From: an uncultured Pedobacter sp.
Lineage (GTDB): Bacteria; Bacteroidota; Bacteroidia; Sphingobacteriales; Sphingobacteriaceae
Length of the DNA: 42,016 nucleotides
Assembly: GCF_946479715.1 (NCBI RefSeq)
Contig: NZ_CAMLHF010000020.1
Coordinates: 1-42,016, forward strand
Direction of reading: 5' to 3'
A program made the translations under genes and the position numbers. Numbering within the stretch: position 1 is the stretch's first letter; each line of letters begins with the position of its first letter. Of this stretch, positions 8,082 through 15,390 are shown piece after piece. Below the pieces are notes generated by a model, which had not been told where the DNA came from, made no database searches, and worked only from the letters and a program-made list of their open reading frames with translations.

Positions 8082-9521
8082 ATGGAATTAAAGCAAGCTC
8101 CCAGATCAGAGCCATACTTATATCTTCAAATTGCTGCCCGCATCGAAAAGCAAATTATGAATGAGGTATTAAAAGCAGGTGATAAGTTGCCATCCGTAAG
8201 GATGCTCTGCAGAGAACTAGGCCATAATATGAGTACTGTTACACAGGCCTATTATGAATTGGAAAGCAGATCGCTTATTGAAACAAGACCAAGATCAGGG
8301 TATTATGTTTGCGTACCTCCTAAAAAACGTTTGGCTGTACCAGAAACAAGTAACCCCTCTTCAGGACCTGCTCTTCACAGCCAGGACGACCTTATTACCC
8401 GGGTTCATCACGACAGTACAAACCCAAAAATAACACTGCTTTCATTAGGGGTACCCGATAAAAGTCTCCTCCCTATCGCAAAACTAAACAAGGGGATGAT
8501 ACAAGCAATGAGAACCCTGGAAAGCAGTGGTACAGCTTACGATCAGGTACAAGGAAATGATAAGCTTAGAAGAGAGGTTGCAAAATGGTCTCTTTCATGG
8601 GGTGGCGATCTGGATGATACAGATATTATAACCACTGCAGGCTGTATAAATGCCGTTGCCTACTGTTTACTGGCCACAACTAAGCCCGGAGATACCATAG
8701 CAATTGAAAGTCCTGCTTATTTTGGTATCCTTCAGCTCACCCAAACCATGGGGTTAAATGTGCTGGAACTCCCTACAAATGCAACCACAGGGATAGAAAT
8801 TGAAGCTTTAAAAAAAGCGCTCACGATGAACAAGATCAAGGTTTGCCTATTGGTTAGCAACTTTAATAACCCTTGCGGCTCTTCTATGCCTCCAGAGCAT
8901 AAAAAAGAAGTAGTTAAATTACTGGAGCACTTTAATGTACCTTTAATAGAAGATGATCTTTATGGCGATCTTTATTTTGGAGCCAACAGACCAACCACCT
9001 GTAAAACATACGACGAGAGCGGATTAGTTCTTTATTGTAATTCCGTATCTAAAACGCTTGCGCCGGGCTATAGAGTAGGCTGGGTTGCCCCCGGAAAGTT
9101 TAAAGACCAGGTGATGAAGCTAAAATCAAGTCACGCACTTTCATCTACCACAATCACTTCAGAAGTTATTGCAGATTTTCTAAAGAATGGACGTTACGAA
9201 AATCATTTAAGAAAAATACGCCAGATACTTTATAACAACAGCCTGAAGTATAGCAGCGCCATAGCAAATTATTTCCCCGAAAACACACGGGTAAGCAGAC
9301 CAGATGGCGGGTATTTTTTATGGGTAGAACTGAATAAAGATGTTAGTACACTCGATTTGTATGAACGCGCAATAAAACACAACGTAAGCATTGCTCCCGG
9401 ACGAATGTTTAGTTTAAAACAACAATTCGATAATTGCTTAAGGCTAGGCTTTAGTCTTCAATGGAGCGACGAAGTGGAAAAGAAAATTAAGCTGTTGGGG
9501 ATGCTGATTAATAAAAGTTAA
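8082..9521 (+). CDS. MocR/PdxR-type regulator (GntR wHTH + aminotransferase domain)
   Basis: A 479-residue fusion regulator. The N-terminal GntR winged helix (about residues 8-77) shows GDKLPSVRMLCRELG and the recognition segment STVTQAYYELE. A linker leads to a fold-type I aminotransferase domain (about 115-475) with NFNNPCGSS, the PLP-binding Asp in LIEDDLYGD, and the PLP lysine K324 in SVSKTLAPGYRVGW. Such proteins sense PLP or an amino-acid external aldimine and often act on the promoter they share with a divergent gene. Here the divergent unit is GNAT-PhzF, the best guess for its target. PdxR itself usually sits beside PLP synthase genes, which are not in this window, so I do not assign that name. 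The gene converges with the response regulator gene with only 3 nt between stops. Confidence 0.9.
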   Translation: MELKQAPRSEPYLYLQIAARIEKQIMNEVLKAGDKLPSVRMLCRELGHNMSTVTQAYYELESRSLIETRPRSGYYVCVPPKKRLAVPETSNPSSGPALHSQDDLITRVHHDSTNPKITLLSLGVPDKSLLPIAKLNKGMIQAMRTLESSGTAYDQVQGNDKLRREVAKWSLSWGGDLDDTDIITTAGCINAVAYCLLATTKPGDTIAIESPAYFGILQLTQTMGLNVLELPTNATTGIEIEALKKALTMNKIKVCLLVSNFNNPCGSSMPPEHKKEVVKLLEHFNVPLIEDDLYGDLYFGANRPTTCKTYDESGLVLYCNSVSKTLAPGYRVGWVAPGKFKDQVMKLKSSHALSSTTITSEVIADFLKNGRYENHLRKIRQILYNNSLKYSSAIANYFPENTRVSRPDGGYFLWVELNKDVSTLDLYERAIKHNVSIAPGRMFSLKQQFDNCLRLGFSLQWSDEVEKKIKLLGMLINKS

Positions 9522-9524
9522 TCA

Positions 9525-10292
9525 TTATGAAGATATACTCTGCCCTTCAAGCCAGGCTTTAAAACCATTTACTCTTTCCCTGCTTATAATTGCCTCAACA
9601 TCAACAGTGGGCGATAACTGCAAAATAAATCTGCTATTATAATAGGTAGTAATTTTTTTTATCGCATCAATATGAATAATCAGTTTCCGGTTGATCCTGA
9701 AAAACAGGTTCTTATCAAGTAATTTCTCAATCTGATCCAAAGAATAATCCAACGGAATCTTTTGATCAGTCATTGTAGTGGCCCAGGTTAAACCATCAGC
9801 AAAGTGAATATGGGCAATATCCTTAGCCTTCACATAAATAAGCTGATTGTTAATTTTACCTATAAAACGAGTGTTCTCCCGCTTAGAAAACTCTTCGGCA
9901 ATTTTAGAAATGTTAACTCCAGAGTTTGCGGGAAGCTTAAAATATTCATATTTCTCTATTGCCCGTTTAAGGTCTTTTACATCAATTGGTTTCATTAAAT
10001 AATCAACACTATAAACCTTAAATGCCTGCAAAGCAAAGCTGTCGTACGCCGTTGTAAAAATAATAGGAATTTGAACATCCCTCCTTTCAAACAGTTCAAA
10101 GCAATTACCATCCGACAGCTGAATGTCCATAAATATCAGGTCGGCAGTATTGGTCTGATTATCGAACCATTTAACCCCATCCTCAACAGATTCAATAATA
10201 GCCACTACATCAACCACAGGCAAACATTTTTGCAGCAGCTGAATCAACCTTTCGGCATTATGTTTTTCATCCTCAAATATTATAATCTTCAT
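9525..10292 (-). CDS. LytTR-family response regulator
   Basis: A 255-residue two-component response regulator. The receiver domain (1-118) has the acidic pair E7/D8, phospho-acceptor D56 in FMDIQLSDG, the T-T-A-Y switch and K102 in LMKPID. The C-terminal LytTR DNA-binding domain (about 140-250) has the typical FFRINRKLIIHIDAIKKI segment. It overlaps the 3' end of the histidine kinase gene by 20 nt, so the pair is translationally coupled. It is the last gene of a five-gene minus-strand cluster that also encodes two SDR enzymes; control of envelope or secondary metabolism is possible but not shown. Confidence 0.95.
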   Translation of the reverse strand: MKIIIFEDEKHNAERLIQLLQKCLPVVDVVAIIESVEDGVKWFDNQTNTADLIFMDIQLSDGNCFELFERRDVQIPIIFTTAYDSFALQAFKVYSVDYLMKPIDVKDLKRAIEKYEYFKLPANSGVNISKIAEEFSKRENTRFIGKINNQLIYVKAKDIAHIHFADGLTWATTMTDQKIPLDYSLDQIEKLLDKNLFFRINRKLIIHIDAIKKITTYYNSRFILQLSPTVDVEAIISRERVNGFKAWLEGQSISS

Positions 10293-11397
10293 AACTGTGT
10301 ATTATTGGTACGCGTACTGTAAATGTATTATCTGTTTCGGTTATGGTAATTCTTTTATCGCTTGTCAGTTCATACCTTTTACTAATATTATCCAAACCAA
10401 CGCCAATAGAGTTCTGTACACTTGCACGTTTTCTCAGATCATTTGCAATAATAAGATATTCACCTTCATCTTTTATACAAATGCGTAGAGGGTCATTGGC
10501 CGAAAAGCGATTATGCTTTACTGCATTTTCGACCAGCATTTGCAAAGTTGCCGGTGGCACCATGCCAGTGCCCTGCACCGCTTCACTAATATTTATATGG
10601 AACTCAATACTACTCTGATGCCTTATCCTGATCAGGAAAGAATAAGATTCTAAAAATTCCAGCTCTGTTTTAATGGTTACCAGATTTTCAAATTTCTTAT
10701 CCAGTATATACCTGTAGCTTTTAGCCAGCTGAGTAATATACTCGGCCGATAAATCCGGACTTTTATACACCAGATTGGTAAGCACGCTTAATGAGTTAAA
10801 GAAAAAATGAGGATCTATCTGGCTCTTCAGCACATCGTACTTAGCCTGAATATTCTCACGCATTAGCCGTTCTTCATTCAATTGCGATTCCTTCCAGTTC
10901 TTGTAATAAAGAACCACACCATTGTAAGCAAGTATTAAAAGGTAGAAAATGAAAGTACCAAAATTCAGATCATAGCTAAAAGCCACAAAATGGTTCCAGG
11001 CTTCATACTGTTTAAACAATACAATATCAAATACAGAATAGCATAGCCCAAACAAATAAGCTATAAGCAGACCATACAACAAAAGGCTTATGCACAACAA
11101 CAGTAGTTTGGAAGAAACACTGTTATTAAAAACATTCCTTTCTATATATTTAGAGAGCCTGGCTGCACCCTCCCATGAAATTAAGCCAAAAATTATATAC
11201 ATTAAACTAAAAATCTGCCCTCTTAACAAAAAGGAACCAACTTCGTGCGGAAACGTAAGATCAAAAGATTTAAATATCAGGCTAAAAACGTACAGCACCA
11301 ATACCCTTAAACCGTATTTAAAATATTTGTTTTGAAAAATCTGTTCAACCTTGGCCGGATTCATCCTTATCAGCATTATTAAAAAACCAATCAACAT
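10273..11397 (-). CDS. LytS-type sensor histidine kinase (His_kinase family)
   Basis: A 374-residue membrane kinase with four hydrophobic segments in the first 165 residues (about 29-45, 60-75, 96-120, 144-165), no obvious periplasmic sensor domain and a short coiled coil (about 168-190). The phosphorylation motif is SQIDPHFFFNSL with H197. The HATPase part has the N-box in MLVENAVKHN (about 286-295) and a G-x-G-L-x-N box in GVGLDNISKRY near the C-terminus. This is the 7TM-less LytS/YehU-like group common in Bacteroidota, always paired with LytTR regulators. It starts 4 nt after the epimerase stop and overlaps the regulator gene, so all are probably one transcript. An in-frame Met at residue 12 (11364) could be the true start. 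Confidence 0.93.
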   Translation of the reverse strand: MLIGFLIMLIRMNPAKVEQIFQNKYFKYGLRVLVLYVFSLIFKSFDLTFPHEVGSFLLRGQIFSLMYIIFGLISWEGAARLSKYIERNVFNNSVSSKLLLLCISLLLYGLLIAYLFGLCYSVFDIVLFKQYEAWNHFVAFSYDLNFGTFIFYLLILAYNGVVLYYKNWKESQLNEERLMRENIQAKYDVLKSQIDPHFFFNSLSVLTNLVYKSPDLSAEYITQLAKSYRYILDKKFENLVTIKTELEFLESYSFLIRIRHQSSIEFHINISEAVQGTGMVPPATLQMLVENAVKHNRFSANDPLRICIKDEGEYLIIANDLRKRASVQNSIGVGLDNISKRYELTSDKRITITETDNTFTVRVPIIHSYEDYNI

Positions 11398-11401
11398 AGC
11401 A

Positions 11402-12385
11402 CTAGCAGTAATTATTTTCTTTGAACCATGCTAACGCACTACCTATGGCCTTGTCTATCGGGGTGTACTTTACCAATAGTTCCCGTTCAGATTTTTTGCC
11501 TGAATAGTAGTTGTACAAACACAGCATATAGGCCGAAGAATAAGTCAGCTTACCCGATGTTTTGCTAAATACTCCAACCAATGTACCCATTATTCCTATC
11601 ATTTTTAAAACGAATTGAGGTATGCGTACCATAGCAGGATCCTGGCCAGCTACTCCATTCAGTAATTTAAAGAACTCTTTATAAGTTAAGTTTTCTCCTG
11701 CTAGCAGATAGCAATCTCCTATTTTACCTATCTCCAACGCATTTGCAATACCAGTGCATACATCATTAATATGTACAAAATTTTTACCTCCTGGCGGATA
11801 AAAAACCAATCGTTTATTTATACCATGCAGTATGATTTTGCCCGAACTGGGTTTTACATCAAATTGCCCGATCATAAATGTTGGGTTTACAATTATTGCC
11901 TGAAGGTTTTTACGTTCAACCTGTTCCAAAACATATTGCTGGGCAATGTATTTACTGTTGATATAACCAGAATTTACATTGAGCAGTGTAAAAGAGTTCA
12001 ACTCATTAGCAGGTTTAATTTTATTACCCGGCCCTATAGTGTTTGCAGTACTAATGTGGATTAGCTTTTTAACTTTATGTTCCAGACAAGCATTAACCAC
12101 ATTTATAGTCCCTCTAACATTAATTAACTCATATTCTTTAAAAGTTACCGCCCATTGTTGGGTTATAGATGCCGTATGCACCACATAATCGCAACCCTTT
12201 ACAGCCATAGATACCTCATCCTGATTACTGATATCTCCATGATAGATTTCGCATGGCACATCAGAAATTACGGTAGCATCCGAGGTGCCTCTCATCATCA
12301 GCTTAACCTCATAACCCCGCCTATACAATTCACGTGCAACATTAGAGCCTAAAAAGCCATTACCACCGGTTATTAAAACTTTCAT
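11402..12385 (-). CDS. NAD-dependent epimerase/dehydratase (extended SDR, dihydroflavonol-reductase-like)
   Basis: A 327-residue extended SDR oxidoreductase. The nucleotide-binding glycine motif is TGGNGFLGSN (6-15), the acidic DIS at 51-53 follows strand 3, and the active-site pair is Y141 and K145 in SGYINSKYIAQ. The overall sequence resembles the DFR/3-beta-HSD/HpnA-like group, which reduces or epimerises hydroxyl or keto groups on sterol-like, sugar or flavonoid substrates. The true substrate here is unknown. It sits 9 nt after the classical SDR gene and 4 nt before the histidine kinase gene. Two different SDRs side by side suggest consecutive oxidation or reduction steps on one small molecule, under control of the linked two-component system. 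Confidence 0.88.
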   Translation of the reverse strand: MKVLITGGNGFLGSNVARELYRRGYEVKLMMRGTSDATVISDVPCEIYHGDISNQDEVSMAVKGCDYVVHTASITQQWAVTFKEYELINVRGTINVVNACLEHKVKKLIHISTANTIGPGNKIKPANELNSFTLLNVNSGYINSKYIAQQYVLEQVERKNLQAIIVNPTFMIGQFDVKPSSGKIILHGINKRLVFYPPGGKNFVHINDVCTGIANALEIGKIGDCYLLAGENLTYKEFFKLLNGVAGQDPAMVRIPQFVLKMIGIMGTLVGVFSKTSGKLTYSSAYMLCLYNYYSGKKSERELLVKYTPIDKAIGSALAWFKENNYC

Positions 12386-12394
12386 TATTGGATA

Positions 12395-13189
12395 TTATTT
12401 AATTGCAATTTCTTTTTTCACCGCACGCGATACGATTCTAAGTTTCATCTCCAGGGGTAAAATCCCCATTAGCCTATGATTTATCTTATTCCATAAACCC
12501 GGAATAATTACCGCTTTATTAAGCATGGTTTGTTTTAGCGCAATGCGAACAATCTCGGCAGTAGTTAACAAACCAATCCTTCCTTTTGTGCCCTGCCCCA
12601 TTATCCTTATAGATACCCCTGAATTTGTCATTATTGGCCCCGGATAAACCACACTAACCGACAAATTGGTATCGTGCAGTTCCTCTCTTAAACCCAAAGA
12701 AAATGAAGAAATAAACGCTTTCGATGCAGGGTACACTGTTTTATAAGCTATTGGTGTAAAAGCAGCCATACTGGAGATATTCATAATATGGCTTTTTTGA
12801 TGTTTTAACAGATGAGGCAATAGCATTTGAGTAATGGAAACCATACTTCTGATGTTCACCTGCAAAATTCTATCCATAGCTTCTAACGAGCTTTCTGTTA
12901 TAGAAGCCGTACCACCAATGCCGGCATTATTAATTAAAAAGTCGACCTCAAAATTTTCTATAATGTAATTCAGCCTTTCTATGAGCAACATGCTGTCGGT
13001 TATATCAAATTCAAATACCTTAGCCTCTATTTTATATTCAAGTGCAAGGTTTTCGGCAATAGAGGTCATATTGCTTCCCGGAAGGGCAACCATAATAATA
13101 TTCATTCCCATAGCGGCACATTGAATAGAAAACTCTTTCCCTAGACCTGAACTGGCGCCGGTAATTAATGTATATCTAATGTTTTTCAT
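12395..13189 (-). CDS. Classical SDR family oxidoreductase (YqjQ/DltE-like)
   Basis: A 264-residue short-chain dehydrogenase/reductase. Motifs are TGASSGLGKEF (10-20, cofactor glycines), NNAG (87-90), catalytic S140, Y153 and K157 in YPASKAF, and PGPIMTN after the active site. Hydrophobic residues around MGMNIIMVALPG replace the Arg often seen in NADPH-specific members, so cofactor preference is uncertain. Relatives act on ketoacyl, steroid-like or lipid substrates, and no specific role can be read. The gene overlaps the end of the 157-residue unknown gene by 14 nt, which suggests coupled translation, and is followed after 9 nt by the extended SDR. Confidence 0.9.
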   Translation of the reverse strand: MKNIRYTLITGASSGLGKEFSIQCAAMGMNIIMVALPGSNMTSIAENLALEYKIEAKVFEFDITDSMLLIERLNYIIENFEVDFLINNAGIGGTASITESSLEAMDRILQVNIRSMVSITQMLLPHLLKHQKSHIMNISSMAAFTPIAYKTVYPASKAFISSFSLGLREELHDTNLSVSVVYPGPIMTNSGVSIRIMGQGTKGRIGLLTTAEIVRIALKQTMLNKAVIIPGLWNKINHRLMGILPLEMKLRIVSRAVKKEIAIK

Positions 13190-13649
13190 AGGTATGTTTT
13201 TTATTTATTATGCAGTCAAAACTTTTAATGAATTGTTTAATGTTCACGCATAAAAATTCCCGTTCAATATGATTATTAAGCCCTATATACTCCTGCTCAT
13301 TTGCAGGCGAGATTGTTTTCCCGATAATATATTCAAGGAGGAGCATATTGATTTCGTCCAGCTCATCTGTTACCACATAGCCAGATAATAGCCTTAACAA
13401 ACGACTGATTATTAGCAACTCTGTCCATGAACTTTCAAAACCATCAGAAACAGTCTGATTTCTGTGAATTGCTTTTTCAATGTTCTCCAAAAAATCTACC
13501 AGCAGATTAGAGACATTGGTATCCTTAAGTTCATAATCAACTATTACCACTGTTATTTTACGCACAGTTTTGTGCAGCGAAATCAAATCCGAAGTATCGC
13601 CAAGTATCCTGACACTTACTCTATTTTCAAAAAGACATCCTGTTAACAT
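13176..13649 (-). CDS. Conserved-looking protein of unknown function (157 aa)
   Basis: I do not recognise this protein with confidence. It is 157 residues long, soluble and mostly helical by composition, with no signal peptide, membrane segment or metal motif. The opening (MLTGCLFENRVSVRILGDTS, then DLISLHKTVRKI) recalls small DUF proteins that begin with a short strand and a GDxxDL segment, perhaps DUF6904, but I am not sure. It is the first gene of the five-gene SDR/two-component cluster, and its 3' end overlaps the SDR start by 14 nt, which supports it being real. It could be a partner or regulator of the enzymes. The 97 nt upstream (13650-13746) should hold the cluster promoter; I see no clear consensus there. 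Confidence 0.7.
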   Translation of the reverse strand: MLTGCLFENRVSVRILGDTSDLISLHKTVRKITVVIVDYELKDTNVSNLLVDFLENIEKAIHRNQTVSDGFESSWTELLIISRLLRLLSGYVVTDELDEINMLLLEYIIGKTISPANEQEYIGLNNHIEREFLCVNIKQFIKSFDCIINKKHTYEKH

Positions 13650-13746
13650 ATCACTATTAGCTTATTTCTTTTACAAAGCTGTAGATCTGTTAACCAGGAA
13701 AAGACAAATAGTTGATGAAGCGTAGATATTTCGCTTTGAATTGTAC

Positions 13747-14604
13747 TTATTTACTGCCGAGCCAAATTAAGCTGTTAATGACCAGTTTATTTTGAACTTC
13801 GTTATCAAATGTTAATGATAATTCTTTGTTATGCGGTGGGTGTTCATAATCAATATCGTTATGACCCATATTCATATATACCATTTTATAGTTCTTATTT
13901 ATCCATGCTACAGGATAATAACCACTATGCCATATTTCGTAAGGTTTAGGCCCTGTGCCCAGAGGGAAACTGCTGCTGTCAATTGACAATAGTATTTTAA
14001 TATTGGGGTTCTTTGTTAGGTCATTTGTCCATTTATACCACTCATTGGGAGCCGATTTAAATGTATCTGGTAAGTTTTTTGTGGTTGGATGCTTTTTATC
14101 TTCGACCTTAAGAACAGCTGAGGTTGGCCGCCATGTATTGCTTCCATAAGATCCTGAACCAAGAAATTCATTATGATACCAATCCCAGTTTTGTGGAAAG
14201 TCTGACGGAGTTAATGCAAAGGCCGAGAAGTGAAAACCCATCCACGCCCCTCCGTGTTTCATATAATTTTCAAATGCTTGCCTTTGTGCTGGTTTATCTG
14301 GTCTTGTATCTAAGAAAATTACAACCTCATATTTTGCAAGAAAGTTTGCATTAAGATTGTCCCAGTTATTAGTTGAATCATAAGTGAAATTATACTTCGT
14401 TGCTATTTTTGGGAACCATTTATTGGCTTCATGAACAAAGCTAATGTGAGCCTGATCATTTTTACCTGTATAAAATGCAATTACTTTAAATTTACGATGC
14501 TTATTCTGAGCATTAGCAGTGAAAAAAAGAAAGCAAAACCCACCACATATCAGCAGGCATTTTAATAAGACTTTGGTAAGTAAAAAGGTACGTATTCGGT
14601 TCAC
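13747..14604 (-). CDS. ThuA-domain protein, exported
   Basis: A 285-residue protein with an N-terminal signal peptide (hydrophobic core LLKCLLICGGFCFLFF, likely cleavage after TANA near residue 32) followed by one ThuA-like domain, a class I glutamine-amidotransferase-like fold. Family signs are FKVIAFYTGKND with HISFVHEANKWF, the VVIFLDTRPDKPAQR segment, GGAWMGFHFSAF, and the C-terminal YPVAWINKNYKMVYMNMGHND block. ThuA proteins are tied genetically to trehalose or sucrose use, and in Bacteroidota many are periplasmic and attached to carbohydrate enzymes; the reaction is not established. It stands alone, with 97-nt gaps on both sides. Confidence 0.88.
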   Translation of the reverse strand: MNRIRTFLLTKVLLKCLLICGGFCFLFFTANAQNKHRKFKVIAFYTGKNDQAHISFVHEANKWFPKIATKYNFTYDSTNNWDNLNANFLAKYEVVIFLDTRPDKPAQRQAFENYMKHGGAWMGFHFSAFALTPSDFPQNWDWYHNEFLGSGSYGSNTWRPTSAVLKVEDKKHPTTKNLPDTFKSAPNEWYKWTNDLTKNPNIKILLSIDSSSFPLGTGPKPYEIWHSGYYPVAWINKNYKMVYMNMGHNDIDYEHPPHNKELSLTFDNEVQNKLVINSLIWLGSK

Positions 14605-14702
14605 AATCTGGAGGCGTTCGTTCCTATCTTTATTGAAAAGAACTAGCTTGTAAATCCAAATTACTAATTTTAATTACAAATAACTATTAGCGTATTATAT
14701 CC

Positions 14703-14921
14703 CTAATTACTTTCTTCTATTTTCTCGAAGAACTGTTTTAATTCGTCAAAAAATATTAACGTTTTAAGCCGCTCTTCAGTTTCAACCTGAACAGCAGCAT
14801 GTCCTGCCCATCCACTATACAACCTATCGAGCATCTCATGGATTTCTTCAAAAGAATGTTCATTCAAAAACTCTTTTGTATTCATTTGTAATTTTTCTGA
14901 TTCTGTAATTTCTAAAGACAT
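14703..14921 (-). CDS. Small acidic protein of unknown function (72 aa)
   Basis: I do not recognise this protein. From the internal ATG it is 72 residues, acidic and strongly helix-forming (MSLEITESEKLQMNTKEFLN onward), with no signal peptide or Cys and a single Trp in the GWAGHAAV stretch. The start is fixed by a strong Shine-Dalgarno AGGAGG seven nt before the ATG, which is unusual in this window because most genes here have none. An upstream in-frame TTG at 14954 lies on the other side of that site and is unlikely. It lies between the ThuA gene and the 11-nt periodic array. High translation initiation strength suggests a real, perhaps abundant, small protein. Confidence 0.65.
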   Translation of the reverse strand: MSLEITESEKLQMNTKEFLNEHSFEEIHEMLDRLYSGWAGHAAVQVETEERLKTLIFFDELKQFFEKIEESN

Positions 14922-15343
14922 TATAGCTCCTCCTAAATAATTTACGGATCCCAAGTGTAACTTATTCGTTGTATAACGTAAAAAGAAGGAGAATTGGTAT
15001 GGCTAAATGTCATTTGATTGAAATTTAACTATTAGCCATAAGTGTCTGTTATCCAAAAGCAAAAATTTAAATCATCTGTAAATCATGATGTTAAAAAGTC
15101 CTAATTCTAGTATAGAACACCCTAGAAATGAAACTGGTCACATCAATGTGTTGACAGGGCATTGACAGGGCATTTCTAGGGCGTCTCAAGGGCCTTAGTA
15201 GAGCTATTTACCCTATCTAGGCCCTATAAAGGCCCTACAAAGGCCTAAATATTCATCGCCGGCTTGACTCTACACCGAAATAATCACCTAACGATTGAAA
15301 TGGCATATACTCCCAGAGATTGGGATATAAACTGTTGTTAAAC
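14922..15343. other. Gene-free region between the 72-aa gene and the TonB receptor gene
   Basis: I find no convincing gene here. The part next to the 72-residue gene carries its ribosome binding site. A nine-codon frame with an AAGGAG-like site at 14999-15028 (plus) leads nowhere. The remainder is AT-rich until about 15118, where the structured, locally GC-rich 11-nt periodic array begins; this ends near 15249. Confidence 0.6.
15118..15249. repeat. Degenerate 11-nt periodic array with internal inverted repeats
   Basis: Cut into 11-nt steps, 15151-15249 reads as nine units. Two identical copies of TTGACAGGGCA (15151-15161, 15162-15172) come first. Three units follow with AGGGC, AGGGC and AGAGC in the same phase, then units centred on ACCCTAT, GGCCCTAT, GGCCCTAC and GGCCTAAA. 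The first half carries GGGC and the second half GGCCCT, so the array is roughly self-complementary. In addition CCCTAGAAATG (15120-15130) pairs perfectly with CATTTCTAGGG (15171-15181) over a 40-nt loop. The GC content is well above the flanks. I know no element with this pattern; it could be phased protein-binding sites or a structured RNA. Confidence 0.6.
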
Positions 15344-15374
15344 AAAAAAGGCCCCCAAATTGGGAGCCTTTTTT
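15344..15374 (-). terminator. Rho-independent terminator of the TonB receptor gene
   Basis: On the minus strand AAAAAAGGCTCCCA pairs with TGGGGGCCTTTTTT (one G-T wobble) with a 3-nt loop, ending in a T-run. It lies 17 nt after the receptor stop codon. Confidence 0.88.
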
Positions 15375-15390
15375 GTTTATGATTATAATC

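Noticed and set aside
14999..15028. Nine-codon frame (MAKCHLIEI) with an AAGGAG-like site on the plus strand, possible leader peptide
   Set aside because: No plus-strand gene follows for several kilobases, so an attenuation role has no target; the match may be chance.
15118..15249. CRISPR array or integron attC site
   Set aside because: Units are 11 nt with no spacers, and there are no cas or integrase genes nearby; the fold lacks attC core sites.
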